Source: an uncultured Eubacteriales bacterium
GTDB taxonomy: Bacteria; Bacillota; Clostridia; Peptostreptococcales; Anaerovoracaceae
Assembly: GCA_900540145.1 (NCBI GenBank)
Contig: UQEW01000019.1
Location: 1 to 30,667 of the forward strand
Length of the DNA: 30,667 nucleotides
Direction of reading: 5' to 3'
Made by a program: the position numbers and the translations under genes. The notes beneath the pieces were generated by a model, which saw only the letters and a list, made by a program, of their open reading frames with translations, searched no databases and was not told the DNA's origin. Below, one piece after another: positions 7,921-15,134 of the stretch; position 1 is the first letter of the stretch, and every line of letters starts with the position of its first letter.

Positions 7921-9278
7921 ATCGATTTATGTCAAAGGAAGTAGATTTGGGAGGAGAGCCGGTTAAACACCTGCTCTTTATTTTGGCTGTTCCTGCCATA
8001 ACTTCTCAAGTAGTAAACGCACTTTATAACATGGTCGATAGAATGTACATAGGTCATATAGAGGACGTCGGTTCCGAGGCGCTGACAGGAGTAGGAATAT
8101 GCTTCCCGATAATAATGATAATTTCTGCTTTTGCATATTTGGTAGGCATGGGAGGCGCGCCAAGAGCCAGTATATTTATGGGGAAAGGAGACAAAGATTC
8201 GGCAGAGAGAATTTTGGGAAACTGTTTTTCTGCTCTCATAGTTGTGGCATTGTTGCTAACCGCTGTTACTTTGATCTTTTTAGAGCCGCTATTATATTTG
8301 TTCGGAGCCAGTGAAAACACCATAGGATATGCCAAAGATTACATGGTTATATACGCGGCAGGTACCATATTTGTGCAGGTGACTTTGGGACTTAACGCAT
8401 TTATTTCAGCTCAAGGCTTTTCGAAGATAAGCATGATGACGGTGATAATAGGGGCAGTGACCAATATCATATTGGACCCGATTCTGATTTTCGCTTTGGA
8501 AATGGGTGTAAAGGGAGCTGCTGTCGCGACGGTTATTTCCCAGGCAATAAGCGCAGCGTGGGCTTATGCTTTCCTGCATGGAGAGAATACCATACTTAAA
8601 ATAAAAAAAGAAAATCTCAGGATAAAGACCAATGTGCTCCTTCCGTGCATCGGACTGGGCATTGCTCCGTTTATAATGACATCAACAGAGAGTTTACTGG
8701 TTTTGTGTTTCAATTCGTCGCTGCTGAAATACGGCGGAGATTTGGCTGTTGGGGCCATGACTATCCTTTCCGGCATAATGCAGTTTGCCATGCTTCCTAT
8801 GCAGGGTCTCACTCAGGGTGGTCAGCCAATAATAAGTTATAATTATGGGGCTAAAAATAAGGAAAGAGTCAAAGAGGCTTTTCGCTTGCAGACCATATGT
8901 ACTTTTACATATGCGGCGATATTGTGCATTCTTATTGAGTTGGCGCCGTCGGCTTTCGTAGCAGTTTTCACCAGCGACCCTGAGTTATCTGAATTGGCTT
9001 GCTGGGCTTTGAGAATATATATGGCTGCAGTGGCTTTAATGGGTCTTCAGGTATCGTGTCAACAGACGTTTATAGCTTTCGGCAATTCCAAAACCAGTGC
9101 ATTCTTGGCCATATTCAGAAAAATTCTGGTTCTCATACCGCTGATATTCTTATTGCCGACGTTTATTGAAGATAAAGTTTTCGCAGTTTTCCTGGCTGAA
9201 CCCATAGCAGATGTCATAGCGGTCATGACTACTGTAACATTGTTTTTCAGAGAGATGAAGAGGATTCAGAAGGAGTAG
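7905..9278 (+). CDS. MATE-family efflux transporter
   Basis: The 457-residue protein has about twelve hydrophobic segments and the MATE pattern: an early PAITSQVVNALYNMVDRMYIGH, a repeat of the fold after the middle loop, and QGLTQGGQPIISYNYGA, a conserved second-half block. MATE proteins export drugs or metabolites in exchange for Na+ or H+. The substrate is not predictable. The start at 7905 overlaps rarA by 16 bases and has no strong ribosome-binding site; the in-frame ATG at 7929 is an alternative. The 3' end overlaps the convergent HAD gene by 32 bases. Confidence 0.92.
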   Translation: MEKKINRFMSKEVDLGGEPVKHLLFILAVPAITSQVVNALYNMVDRMYIGHIEDVGSEALTGVGICFPIIMIISAFAYLVGMGGAPRASIFMGKGDKDSAERILGNCFSALIVVALLLTAVTLIFLEPLLYLFGASENTIGYAKDYMVIYAAGTIFVQVTLGLNAFISAQGFSKISMMTVIIGAVTNIILDPILIFALEMGVKGAAVATVISQAISAAWAYAFLHGENTILKIKKENLRIKTNVLLPCIGLGIAPFIMTSTESLLVLCFNSSLLKYGGDLAVGAMTILSGIMQFAMLPMQGLTQGGQPIISYNYGAKNKERVKEAFRLQTICTFTYAAILCILIELAPSAFVAVFTSDPELSELACWALRIYMAAVALMGLQVSCQQTFIAFGNSKTSAFLAIFRKILVLIPLIFLLPTFIEDKVFAVFLAEPIADVIAVMTTVTLFFREMKRIQKE

Positions 9279-10068
9279 TGTTAATACAAAATTTTTCGAT
9301 AGCTTCGGCGACTCCCAGAGAACGCTGATTGGCACATACATAAAAGGCTGAACTTTTCAGCGAATCTACTGCGTTAGCTACAGCAACCCCGACACCTGAA
9401 AAGCGTATCATTTCCGCATCGTTAGTATTGTCTCCGCATGCCATAACCTGGTTAGAAGTTATACCGAGATGATTGCAGAGCAGTTCAAGGGATTTTGCCT
9501 TGTTAACACTTTTTGGCATTATTTCTATTAAATAAGGCTGAGACTGGGCCAAATAAGCATTGCCGGCGAGATATCGGTCAAGTTCTGCTTGGTAATACGG
9601 AACTCTTTCCGGCGGAGCCACTATCATAGCTTTAGGTGAAGGTGAAAAAATGTAATCGTCAAAAGATTCTGCTTCTATGGCTTGCGTGTTGGCCAAATCA
9701 GGGTCTATAGTAGTGTCCTTTGTAACCCTTTCCACGAGAATTTTGTGGTCTTTATAAAATTGACAGTATAAGTCTTTTTCTTTACAGAAAGAGACTATTT
9801 TTTTCATAATGTCTGTTGAAAGCTCAGCAGAAAATAGAGGGCGACCGTCTGATTCAGTTATAAGACTTCCGTTATAGCAAAGTATTTTACATTCGGAGCC
9901 GATTTCCGCGGCATATTTCTTTGCAGAAAGATAAATGCGCCCTGTAGCTATGACGATGTGGATCCCTTGGCTTATGCATTTCCTGAGAAGGTATAAAGTG
10001 TGGGGATGTATCGCATTGTTTTTTTCCAGCAACGTGTTGTCTAAATCCAAGGCTATTAGTTTTATCAT
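9247..10068 (-). CDS. Cof-type HAD-IIB sugar/nucleotide phosphatase
   Basis: A 273-residue cytosolic phosphatase of the Cof/YidA group. Motif I DLDNT gives nucleophile Asp8 and acid/base Asp10; motif II is in ATGR (41-44); the motif III lysine is around 190-192 in VNKAKSLE; motif IV is GDNTNDAEM (212-220). The region between motifs II and III is the C2B cap that sets substrate choice. Members dephosphorylate sugar phosphates, flavin precursors or nucleotides; the exact substrate cannot be told. The 3' end runs 32 bases into the end of the convergent MATE gene, so the two messages overlap. Complete and of normal length. Confidence 0.9.
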   Translation of the reverse strand: MIKLIALDLDNTLLEKNNAIHPHTLYLLRKCISQGIHIVIATGRIYLSAKKYAAEIGSECKILCYNGSLITESDGRPLFSAELSTDIMKKIVSFCKEKDLYCQFYKDHKILVERVTKDTTIDPDLANTQAIEAESFDDYIFSPSPKAMIVAPPERVPYYQAELDRYLAGNAYLAQSQPYLIEIMPKSVNKAKSLELLCNHLGITSNQVMACGDNTNDAEMIRFSGVGVAVANAVDSLKSSAFYVCANQRSLGVAEAIEKFCINTTPSESSSSL

Positions 10069-10125
10069 AAATATTACCTCTGCAATTTATTTTATAATAT
10101 TTTCCGCATAGTATTTAACGCGTAG

Positions 10126-10734
10126 TCAATAAAGTTTTGTAAATTCCAATATGGTGCAAGCGATGAGCAATATCTGTATTATCCAGTAGAAAGCGATATA
10201 CAGATGTCTTGTGCGCGGCTTGTAAAGAATTTCGCCCAGTTTAGTGTAAGGAACCGGGTCATTTATTCTAAAGCAATACATAGGCAGTTCATTTAAATAT
10301 TCTATGGATTCAGGCGTTTCCCAATCTTCGTTTTTTTGCAGAACTTTGCCAAAAAGATTTATGTGCAGCAGTTTATAACATTTCTGCGCATAAAAAAGAT
10401 GGCGGTCGAAGGCGTTATTCCATCTTACGGTCAAAACCATAGAGAGAAAGCCTGCTAAGGTCAGGAAGAAATATATGCCAAAAGCAATCAGAGAGGGGAG
10501 CGAATTGGCAAAGGCCAGAGCGCCTGCCACAAGAGCAAGGAAAATGCTGTTAAAAGTCAATCTCTCGTTTTCCACATGCCTGGCATGTTCGAGGTTTTCT
10601 GTCATACACTGCGAAAGAAAGCTGACTTGGTTTTCGTCCAGGTCTTTCCCTTCAAATCTTTTCCACAGAGAATGTTCAAAAGTATAGTCATCCAATTTTT
10701 TTTGCTTTTCTTTGTATCTCTTTTTCAAATCCAT
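10126..10734 (-). CDS. Membrane protein of unknown function, three TM segments
   Basis: I do not recognise this 202-residue protein. It has a charged N-terminal region (1-58), a hairpin of two hydrophobic segments (about 59-76 and 80-103), a basic and aromatic stretch with RWNNAF and HLFYAQKCYKLL (104-123), a polar region with DWETPES and RINDPVPYTK, and a last hydrophobic segment (178-197). The arrangement resembles small 2TM-hairpin families such as SLATT or RipA-type octameric membrane proteins, but I see no diagnostic motif and make no assignment. GGAGA at 10741-10745 (minus strand) is 6 bases before the start. It is read away from the surface protein gene across a shared regulatory region. 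Confidence 0.7.
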   Translation of the reverse strand: MDLKKRYKEKQKKLDDYTFEHSLWKRFEGKDLDENQVSFLSQCMTENLEHARHVENERLTFNSIFLALVAGALAFANSLPSLIAFGIYFFLTLAGFLSMVLTVRWNNAFDRHLFYAQKCYKLLHINLFGKVLQKNEDWETPESIEYLNELPMYCFRINDPVPYTKLGEILYKPRTRHLYIAFYWIIQILLIACTILEFTKLY

Positions 10735-10745
10735 TGTGTATCTCC

Positions 10746-10765
10746 ATATATCGGTATATATCGGT
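10746..10765. repeat. Tandem 10-bp repeat, two copies
   Basis: ATATATCGGT occurs twice in perfect tandem (10746-10755 and 10756-10765), in the 5' untranslated region of the minus-strand membrane protein, next to its ribosome-binding site. A ten-base period equals about one helical turn, so it could bind a protein; this is inference. Confidence 0.6.
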
Positions 10766-10789
10766 GCAGCATTTATGGTTATCTAATAA

Positions 10790-10818
10790 AAGTATACACA
10801 TTTTGTCGAGAAAAAGCA
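10790..10818 (-). promoter_or_regulatory. Promoter for the minus-strand membrane protein
   Basis: On the minus strand TTGCTT is followed after 17 bases by TATACT. On the plus strand the -10 hexamer falls at about 10791-10796 and the -35 at about 10814-10819. The -10 is also one copy of the AAGTAT box (10790-10795) that recurs upstream of the divergent surface protein gene. Confidence 0.55.
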
Positions 10819-10864
10819 ATAAAGGATAAAAGCGCATGGCGGATAACAAAATATATAGAAATAT

Positions 10865-10980
10865 ATACTTTTAAGAGAAATTTATGATACAAAGTATCCG
10901 CTTTTCGTAAGGAAGTATGCTTTCGTTATACTTTTTTGGGATTTTCGTATACTTTGTATCAAATTTTTTTGAAAAAGTAT
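10865..10980. promoter_or_regulatory. Array of six AAGTAT boxes with dyad symmetry
   Basis: The core AAGTAT, or its complement ATACTT, occurs at 10865-10870 (minus), 10892-10897 (plus), 10913-10918 (plus), 10928-10933 (minus), 10949-10954 (minus) and 10975-10980 (plus). The inner four are exactly symmetrical about base 10923, with 21-base steps (two helical turns) on each side. The outer two mirror each other to within one base. The arms TGATACAAAGTAT (10885-10897) and ATACTTTGTATCA (10949-10961) are perfect 13-bp inverted repeats. The array ends 33 bases before the -35 of the surface protein gene, so it looks like a multi-site regulator platform. The regulator is unknown. Confidence 0.6.
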
Positions 10981-11012
10981 CAATGGTCTGCCGTCTCCAT
11001 TCCGACACGTTT

Positions 11013-11041
11013 TTGCAAGAATATCATTTAATGTATAAAAT
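11013..11041 (+). promoter_or_regulatory. Promoter for the surface protein gene
   Basis: TTGCAA (11013-11018) and TAAAAT (11036-11041) are 17 bases apart. Transcription would start near 11048, leaving an untranslated region of about 119 bases to the favoured start at 11167. The rest of the 327-base gap 10735-11061 holds the divergent promoter, the tandem repeat and the AAGTAT array; no gene is seen. Confidence 0.6.
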
Positions 11042-11166
11042 TAACAAAAATAACACATATTGTGATGCGTTTTTCTGCTGGATATATTGACAAAACCTCA
11101 CGGGGGGGAGGTACTATGAAAAAAAGAAATCTTTTGCAGCTATATTATAAGAACTGGGAGGAAAAA

Positions 11167-13716
11167 ATGAAAAAGATACTTATTACCTTTCTGTGCGCAA
11201 TAATGGTAATGGTATTTATGCCTACCATGGCATTTGCCGCAGATGCAGGAGGCTCCGGCACTCAGGAAGATCCATATATCATCCTGACAGAAGATGACTT
11301 TGCTAAACTAAATCAAAGTAGCGAGTACATATATGCCGAGTTGGGCGCAGATATAACATTGAATCAAGACGGAAATACCATTGGGATTTTTAATGGAGAA
11401 CTTAATGGCAACGGTTATACAATAACCAACAACAAGACAGGAGCTCTTGTAGGGACTTTTGTTTCAGGAAAACTGTATAATTACACTTGGGACTTAGATG
11501 TTTTTTCCAATATGGTGTATGAGCAGTATAGAGCAGGACAATCACACGTTTATGAAGACATAACGGTTACAGGAGAAGTGTCTTTAACAGCCAACAACAA
11601 CAATGAAAGTCCTATCTTAACGTATGCAGACGGAGATACTACCATGCGAAATGTTACTATAGACATGGACTTTTCTTCTCCTACTTACAACGGCCTGTTT
11701 ATCGGGTATGAACCTGTAAGAAATTCTGATTATGTGTTTGAAAATTGTAAAGTAAAGGGAACTTATATAGGATCTGATCTAGGAGTTATATTCGGAAACG
11801 GTTCTATGAGAACTGATGCAAGCGATTATGGACTACAGCATCTTTTAGGCGTAAACGGCGCTGAAAAAACAGCGACCCTAACCATAACAGATTTGGATCT
11901 TACTGAAGCCAGCATTGTAGGACTTAAAACCGTTCCTCATCTTCTCTGCGGTGTAAGCTATAACGCTGAAAAGATGGAAGCTCTCGAGACAGAGCTTGCC
12001 ACAAATGTAAGCGGATATGATAACATGAATCAAGCAGAAAGTTTGGAGGGATACAACTTCACTCTTAATGATGAAGGAAAGCTGAAAATTGATGTAGAAA
12101 CAGCTAATGCTGACATCAATCACTTTGTAGTTGTTGCGGAAGTGTACAGCAATATGTTTAAAGACGGCGTTGCCAACGGCACGATGAAGCATTCGGTAAG
12201 TGAGAGAATAGATGTAGTTGACGGAGTGGAAACATATTACTCCAGCATAGGAAAAGTTGAGTTTTATGACGGAGTTAACGGCGCTTACGGAACAACAGGA
12301 GTCAATGCAAGTTTAGAGACTATAACTGTAGATGGAAAAGTTTACTATACTCTCCAGGATGGAGTTGATGGATGGACATTTAGCTTTGGCAATACTTCAG
12401 AACATACAGAAACATCCAAGACAGCGCAGATGGTAAGGGTATTCGTATATGATGCTGACGGGAAGCTGCTTAATATCGTAGATGGTCCGTCATCAGCAGA
12501 TTTCGAAGTACCGACAGTTGGAGCATATAGCGAGAAAGTAGGAAACACTTTGGCAGCAATAACGCTCGCAGACGGATGGGAATGGCTGGCACCAGAGACC
12601 GATATTTATGAAGGAGGCCAGATTGCTTTTGCTAAGAACGGAACACAGGTTGCACCTGTACAGATCACAGGCGAACCGGTAGAAGCAGAAAAAGTTACTC
12701 TCAATGAGACAGAGCTTCTAATTGAGAAAGGACAAAATTTCCAATTGAACGCAAGCATACTTCCTGAAAATACTACAAATAAAAATGTGACTTGGGAATC
12801 TTCAGATGATAATGTAGCAATTGTTGATGAAGCCGGACAAGTTACAGGTATTTCTGCAGGAAATGCTACAATTACCGCAACTGTGGGAAATGTGAAAGCT
12901 GAGTGCATTATTACTGTATATGAAGTAACGGCAACGACTCCAACCGTACCTGAAGGATCTGTAGAAGAAGTAACTGTTGGTTTGATAGCCGATGCAGCAG
13001 AAAATGCTCAGTCAGCTTTAAATAATATAGCTGAAAAAGTAATCGCAGGCGATACATCAGTAAACGGTATTGATGATGCTACCATGGAATTGATTAATGA
13101 TACTGTGGAAAACGGCGGCGTCATACATTTCGAGGTAAAGGCAGAATCCTTGACTGAGGAGCCAAGTGATTCCGAAAATGTTAAGGAAGCCGTATTGAAA
13201 CTGGCAGATAAGTATAACGCAGAGTTTACTGTAGGGCAGTATTTGGACCTTGGAATTGATATTCTTGCTAACGGAGAGAAAATTGGAGAACTTACAACTT
13301 TAGACCAGCCTATAGAATTTACTGTGGCAGTACCTGAAGAAATCAGTAAAACAGCAACAAATTACTTTATCATAAGAGTACATGACGGCATAACATCAGT
13401 TATTATTCCTGTTCTAAATGACGATGGAACTTTGACTTTTGCTACCGATAGGTTTTCAACATATGCTCTGGCATATACTTCAGAAGACATTACACCAGAT
13501 GAAGGAAACGAATGGATAGATGCTGATACTATTGAACCATCAGGAACAGATGATACAAAGACACCTCCGAAAGATGATGAGGGAACAGTTACACCAAATA
13601 CTGATGTTGAAAAGACAGCTGACGCAAACGACATGCTTCCATGGCTGGCACTGATGGCAGTTATGGCTATCGGAGTCGTGCTGACAGCAGTAAAATCTAA
13701 GAAAAGAGAAAACTAA
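11167..13716 (+). CDS. Membrane-anchored surface protein with Ig-like BIG2 domain
   Basis: From 11167 the product has 849 residues. Residues 1-24 form a classic signal peptide: MKK, a hydrophobic core and an AFA cleavage site. The N-terminal part (from about 25) has GTQEDPYIILTEDDF and FNGELNGNGYTITNN, which resemble parallel beta-helix surface proteins. A bacterial Ig-like BIG2 domain covers about 505-590 (KNVTWESSDDNVAIVD, then GNATITATVG). A threonine/aspartate-rich spacer precedes a C-terminal membrane segment (about 823-842) and a KSKKREN tail. There is no LPXTG, so it is held by the membrane rather than by sortase. GGGAGG (11156-11161) sets this start; ATG at 11116, also with a strong GGGGGAGG, would add 17 residues. 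Function unknown; adhesion or wall contact is inference. Confidence 0.85.
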   Translation: MKKILITFLCAIMVMVFMPTMAFAADAGGSGTQEDPYIILTEDDFAKLNQSSEYIYAELGADITLNQDGNTIGIFNGELNGNGYTITNNKTGALVGTFVSGKLYNYTWDLDVFSNMVYEQYRAGQSHVYEDITVTGEVSLTANNNNESPILTYADGDTTMRNVTIDMDFSSPTYNGLFIGYEPVRNSDYVFENCKVKGTYIGSDLGVIFGNGSMRTDASDYGLQHLLGVNGAEKTATLTITDLDLTEASIVGLKTVPHLLCGVSYNAEKMEALETELATNVSGYDNMNQAESLEGYNFTLNDEGKLKIDVETANADINHFVVVAEVYSNMFKDGVANGTMKHSVSERIDVVDGVETYYSSIGKVEFYDGVNGAYGTTGVNASLETITVDGKVYYTLQDGVDGWTFSFGNTSEHTETSKTAQMVRVFVYDADGKLLNIVDGPSSADFEVPTVGAYSEKVGNTLAAITLADGWEWLAPETDIYEGGQIAFAKNGTQVAPVQITGEPVEAEKVTLNETELLIEKGQNFQLNASILPENTTNKNVTWESSDDNVAIVDEAGQVTGISAGNATITATVGNVKAECIITVYEVTATTPTVPEGSVEEVTVGLIADAAENAQSALNNIAEKVIAGDTSVNGIDDATMELINDTVENGGVIHFEVKAESLTEEPSDSENVKEAVLKLADKYNAEFTVGQYLDLGIDILANGEKIGELTTLDQPIEFTVAVPEEISKTATNYFIIRVHDGITSVIIPVLNDDGTLTFATDRFSTYALAYTSEDITPDEGNEWIDADTIEPSGTDDTKTPPKDDEGTVTPNTDVEKTADANDMLPWLALMAVMAIGVVLTAVKSKKREN

Positions 13717-13738
13717 AGAAAAGAGATAACTAAAGATA

Positions 13739-13769
13739 ACGGTGGCTTTAATAAAGTCACCGTTTTTTT
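13739..13769 (+). terminator. Rho-independent terminator after the surface protein
   Basis: ACGGTGGCTTT (13739-13749) pairs with AAAGTCACCGT (13753-13763), an 11-bp stem with one G-T pair and a short loop, followed by seven T (13763-13769). Confidence 0.93.
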
Positions 13770-13785
13770 CAGCCTTTTGTACACC

Positions 13786-13814
13786 TTGCAAACATCAAAA
13801 GCCGATGATATAAT
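13786..13814 (+). promoter_or_regulatory. Sigma-A promoter for folD
   Basis: TTGCAA (13786-13791) is followed after 17 bases by consensus TATAAT (13809-13814), with TG at 13806-13807 for an extended -10. It sits just after the surface protein terminator, so folD is an independent unit. Confidence 0.85.
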
Positions 13815-13850
13815 CTTTAAATATCAAAACAAGAGAAGGAGACAGACGAC

Positions 13851-14705
13851 ATGGAACTGCTGAAAGGAAAGCCGGTGGCAGATGAGATAAAAGAGAACAT
13901 AAGCGAAAAAGTTGAAAAGCTGCTCGATAATGGAATTGTTCCTACGTTGGGAATTTTGCGCGTGGGCGCAGACGAAAGCGATATTGCGTATGAGAACAGT
14001 GCAGTTAAAGCAGCTAAAGCTCTTGGAATAAATGCTGAAAAATATATAATGGATGAGGACTCAGACGAGGAAGATGTTTTAGATGTACTTAACGTAATGA
14101 ACGATAACGATGATATCCACGGCATCATGATGCTGAGACCTCTTCCTAAGGCTCTGGATGAGAACAGGATAAGAAATATGATAAACCCGGAAAAGGATAT
14201 AGATGGTATTTCTGACATCGGAGTAGGAAGCTTGTTTACAGGCGAGCATATTGGCTTTCCTCCATGTACGGCAGAAGCTGCCATCAATATTTTAGAGCAT
14301 TACGGCGTTGAAATAGAAGGCAAGAAAGTTGTTGTGATAGGAAGGAGCTTGGTAATAGGAAAGCCTGTTGCCATGATGCTTTTGGAAAGAAACGCTACAG
14401 TAACCATATGCCATAGCAAGACAAAAGAAGAAGACTTGGAAGAATTATGTAAAGCAGCAGATATAATAATCTGCGCCGCAGGAAAGATAGATACCATAGG
14501 AGCTGCTCATACGAGTGGAAAACAAGTGATTGTAGACGTGGGGATCAATTTCGATGAAAACGGAAACATGCGCGGAGATGTGGATTTTGAGGCTTTAGAC
14601 GGCAAGGTTGAAGCGATTACGCCGGTACCCGGCGGTGTTGGCAGCGTGACTACCGCTTTGCTTCTTAAACATGTGGTGGAAGCAGCCATGAGGACTATGA
14701 TTTAA
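13851..14705 (+). CDS. folD: FolD-type methylene-THF dehydrogenase, cyclohydrolase residues altered
   Basis: The 284-residue protein is a complete FolD fold. The family normally oxidises 5,10-methylene-THF and hydrolyses methenyl-THF. The dinucleotide site VVVIGRSLVIGKPVA is intact (about 162-176), as is the PGGVG block near the C-terminus. Asp118 of PEKDIDG is kept. The active-site lysine (Lys56 in human MTHFD1, in YxxxK) is Ala51 here: the segment reads Tyr47-E-N-S-Ala51. The conserved glutamine (Gln100, GxxVQLPLP) is Leu95 in GIMMLRPLP. Both residues serve the cyclohydrolase step, so this enzyme is probably dehydrogenase only. It has its own promoter; fhs, folC and glyA elsewhere in the window share the folate pathway. 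Confidence 0.92.
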   Translation: MELLKGKPVADEIKENISEKVEKLLDNGIVPTLGILRVGADESDIAYENSAVKAAKALGINAEKYIMDEDSDEEDVLDVLNVMNDNDDIHGIMMLRPLPKALDENRIRNMINPEKDIDGISDIGVGSLFTGEHIGFPPCTAEAAINILEHYGVEIEGKKVVVIGRSLVIGKPVAMMLLERNATVTICHSKTKEEDLEELCKAADIIICAAGKIDTIGAAHTSGKQVIVDVGINFDENGNMRGDVDFEALDGKVEAITPVPGGVGSVTTALLLKHVVEAAMRTMI

Positions 14706-14760
14706 GGCATACGATGTATGTGTCTTAATGAAGCATTTAATGAAGTTTCGCCGGCCGCCC

Positions 14761-14789
14761 TTGACTTTTGCAGGAATAATATATAAAAT
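14761..14789 (+). promoter_or_regulatory. Promoter for the valS T-box leader
   Basis: TTGACT (14761-14766) is followed after 17 bases by TAAAAT (14784-14789); TATAAA at 14782 is an overlapping choice. Transcription would start near 14796, just before the T-box RNA. Confidence 0.7.
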
Positions 14790-14807
14790 ATTCCCATAAT
14801 AATTTTA

Positions 14808-15046
14808 TAAAAACGATGACGAAGAGGAGTAAGCAGAGATGGGCCCCTTACAGAGAAGAAAGCCGCAGGCTGAGAGCTTTCGGGAAGGCGTTTGCTGAAG
14901 GTTGCTTCTGAGTTTTACAAGACAAACGAGTGCTTCCCGCAACCGGATGACCGGATGCCTATTTGACGATAGCGTTGCGCCGTCCGAGGGAAGAATAAAG
15001 GTGGTACCGCGGAAATATCCGTCCTTTAAGAGAGGACGGTTTTTTA
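14808..15046 (+). promoter_or_regulatory. T-box riboswitch of valS, with terminator
   Basis: The leader carries the T-box sequence AAAGGTGGTACCGCGG (14997-15012), preceded by GAGGGAAGAAT. The terminator is CCGTCCT (15019-15025) with AGGACGG (15033-15039), then a T-run from 15040. Stem I covers roughly 14808-14930, with an AGTA-type loop E sequence early and a candidate specifier codon GTT (14901-14903, valine) on its 3' side. T-boxes bind uncharged tRNA through the specifier and its CCA end and then allow read-through. Valine control fits the gene that follows. The specifier position is read by eye and less sure than the T-box itself. Confidence 0.95.
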
Positions 15047-15134
15047 TTTTGCATGACAGTTATCGCAAGCCCGGCGCGATGACTTTTTTATCTGATTATT
15101 TAAATTTTTACACCATATACAAAAGGAGATATCA

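Noticed and set aside
9247..9278. Overlap of the MATE and HAD gene ends as a frameshift error
   Set aside because: Both proteins have complete family motifs and lengths; a 32-base convergent overlap is plausible.
10885..10961. Invertible promoter switch flanked by 13-bp inverted repeats
   Set aside because: The 51-base space between arms is shorter than known recombinase switches, no recombinase gene is near, and the symmetry is better explained by repeated regulator boxes.
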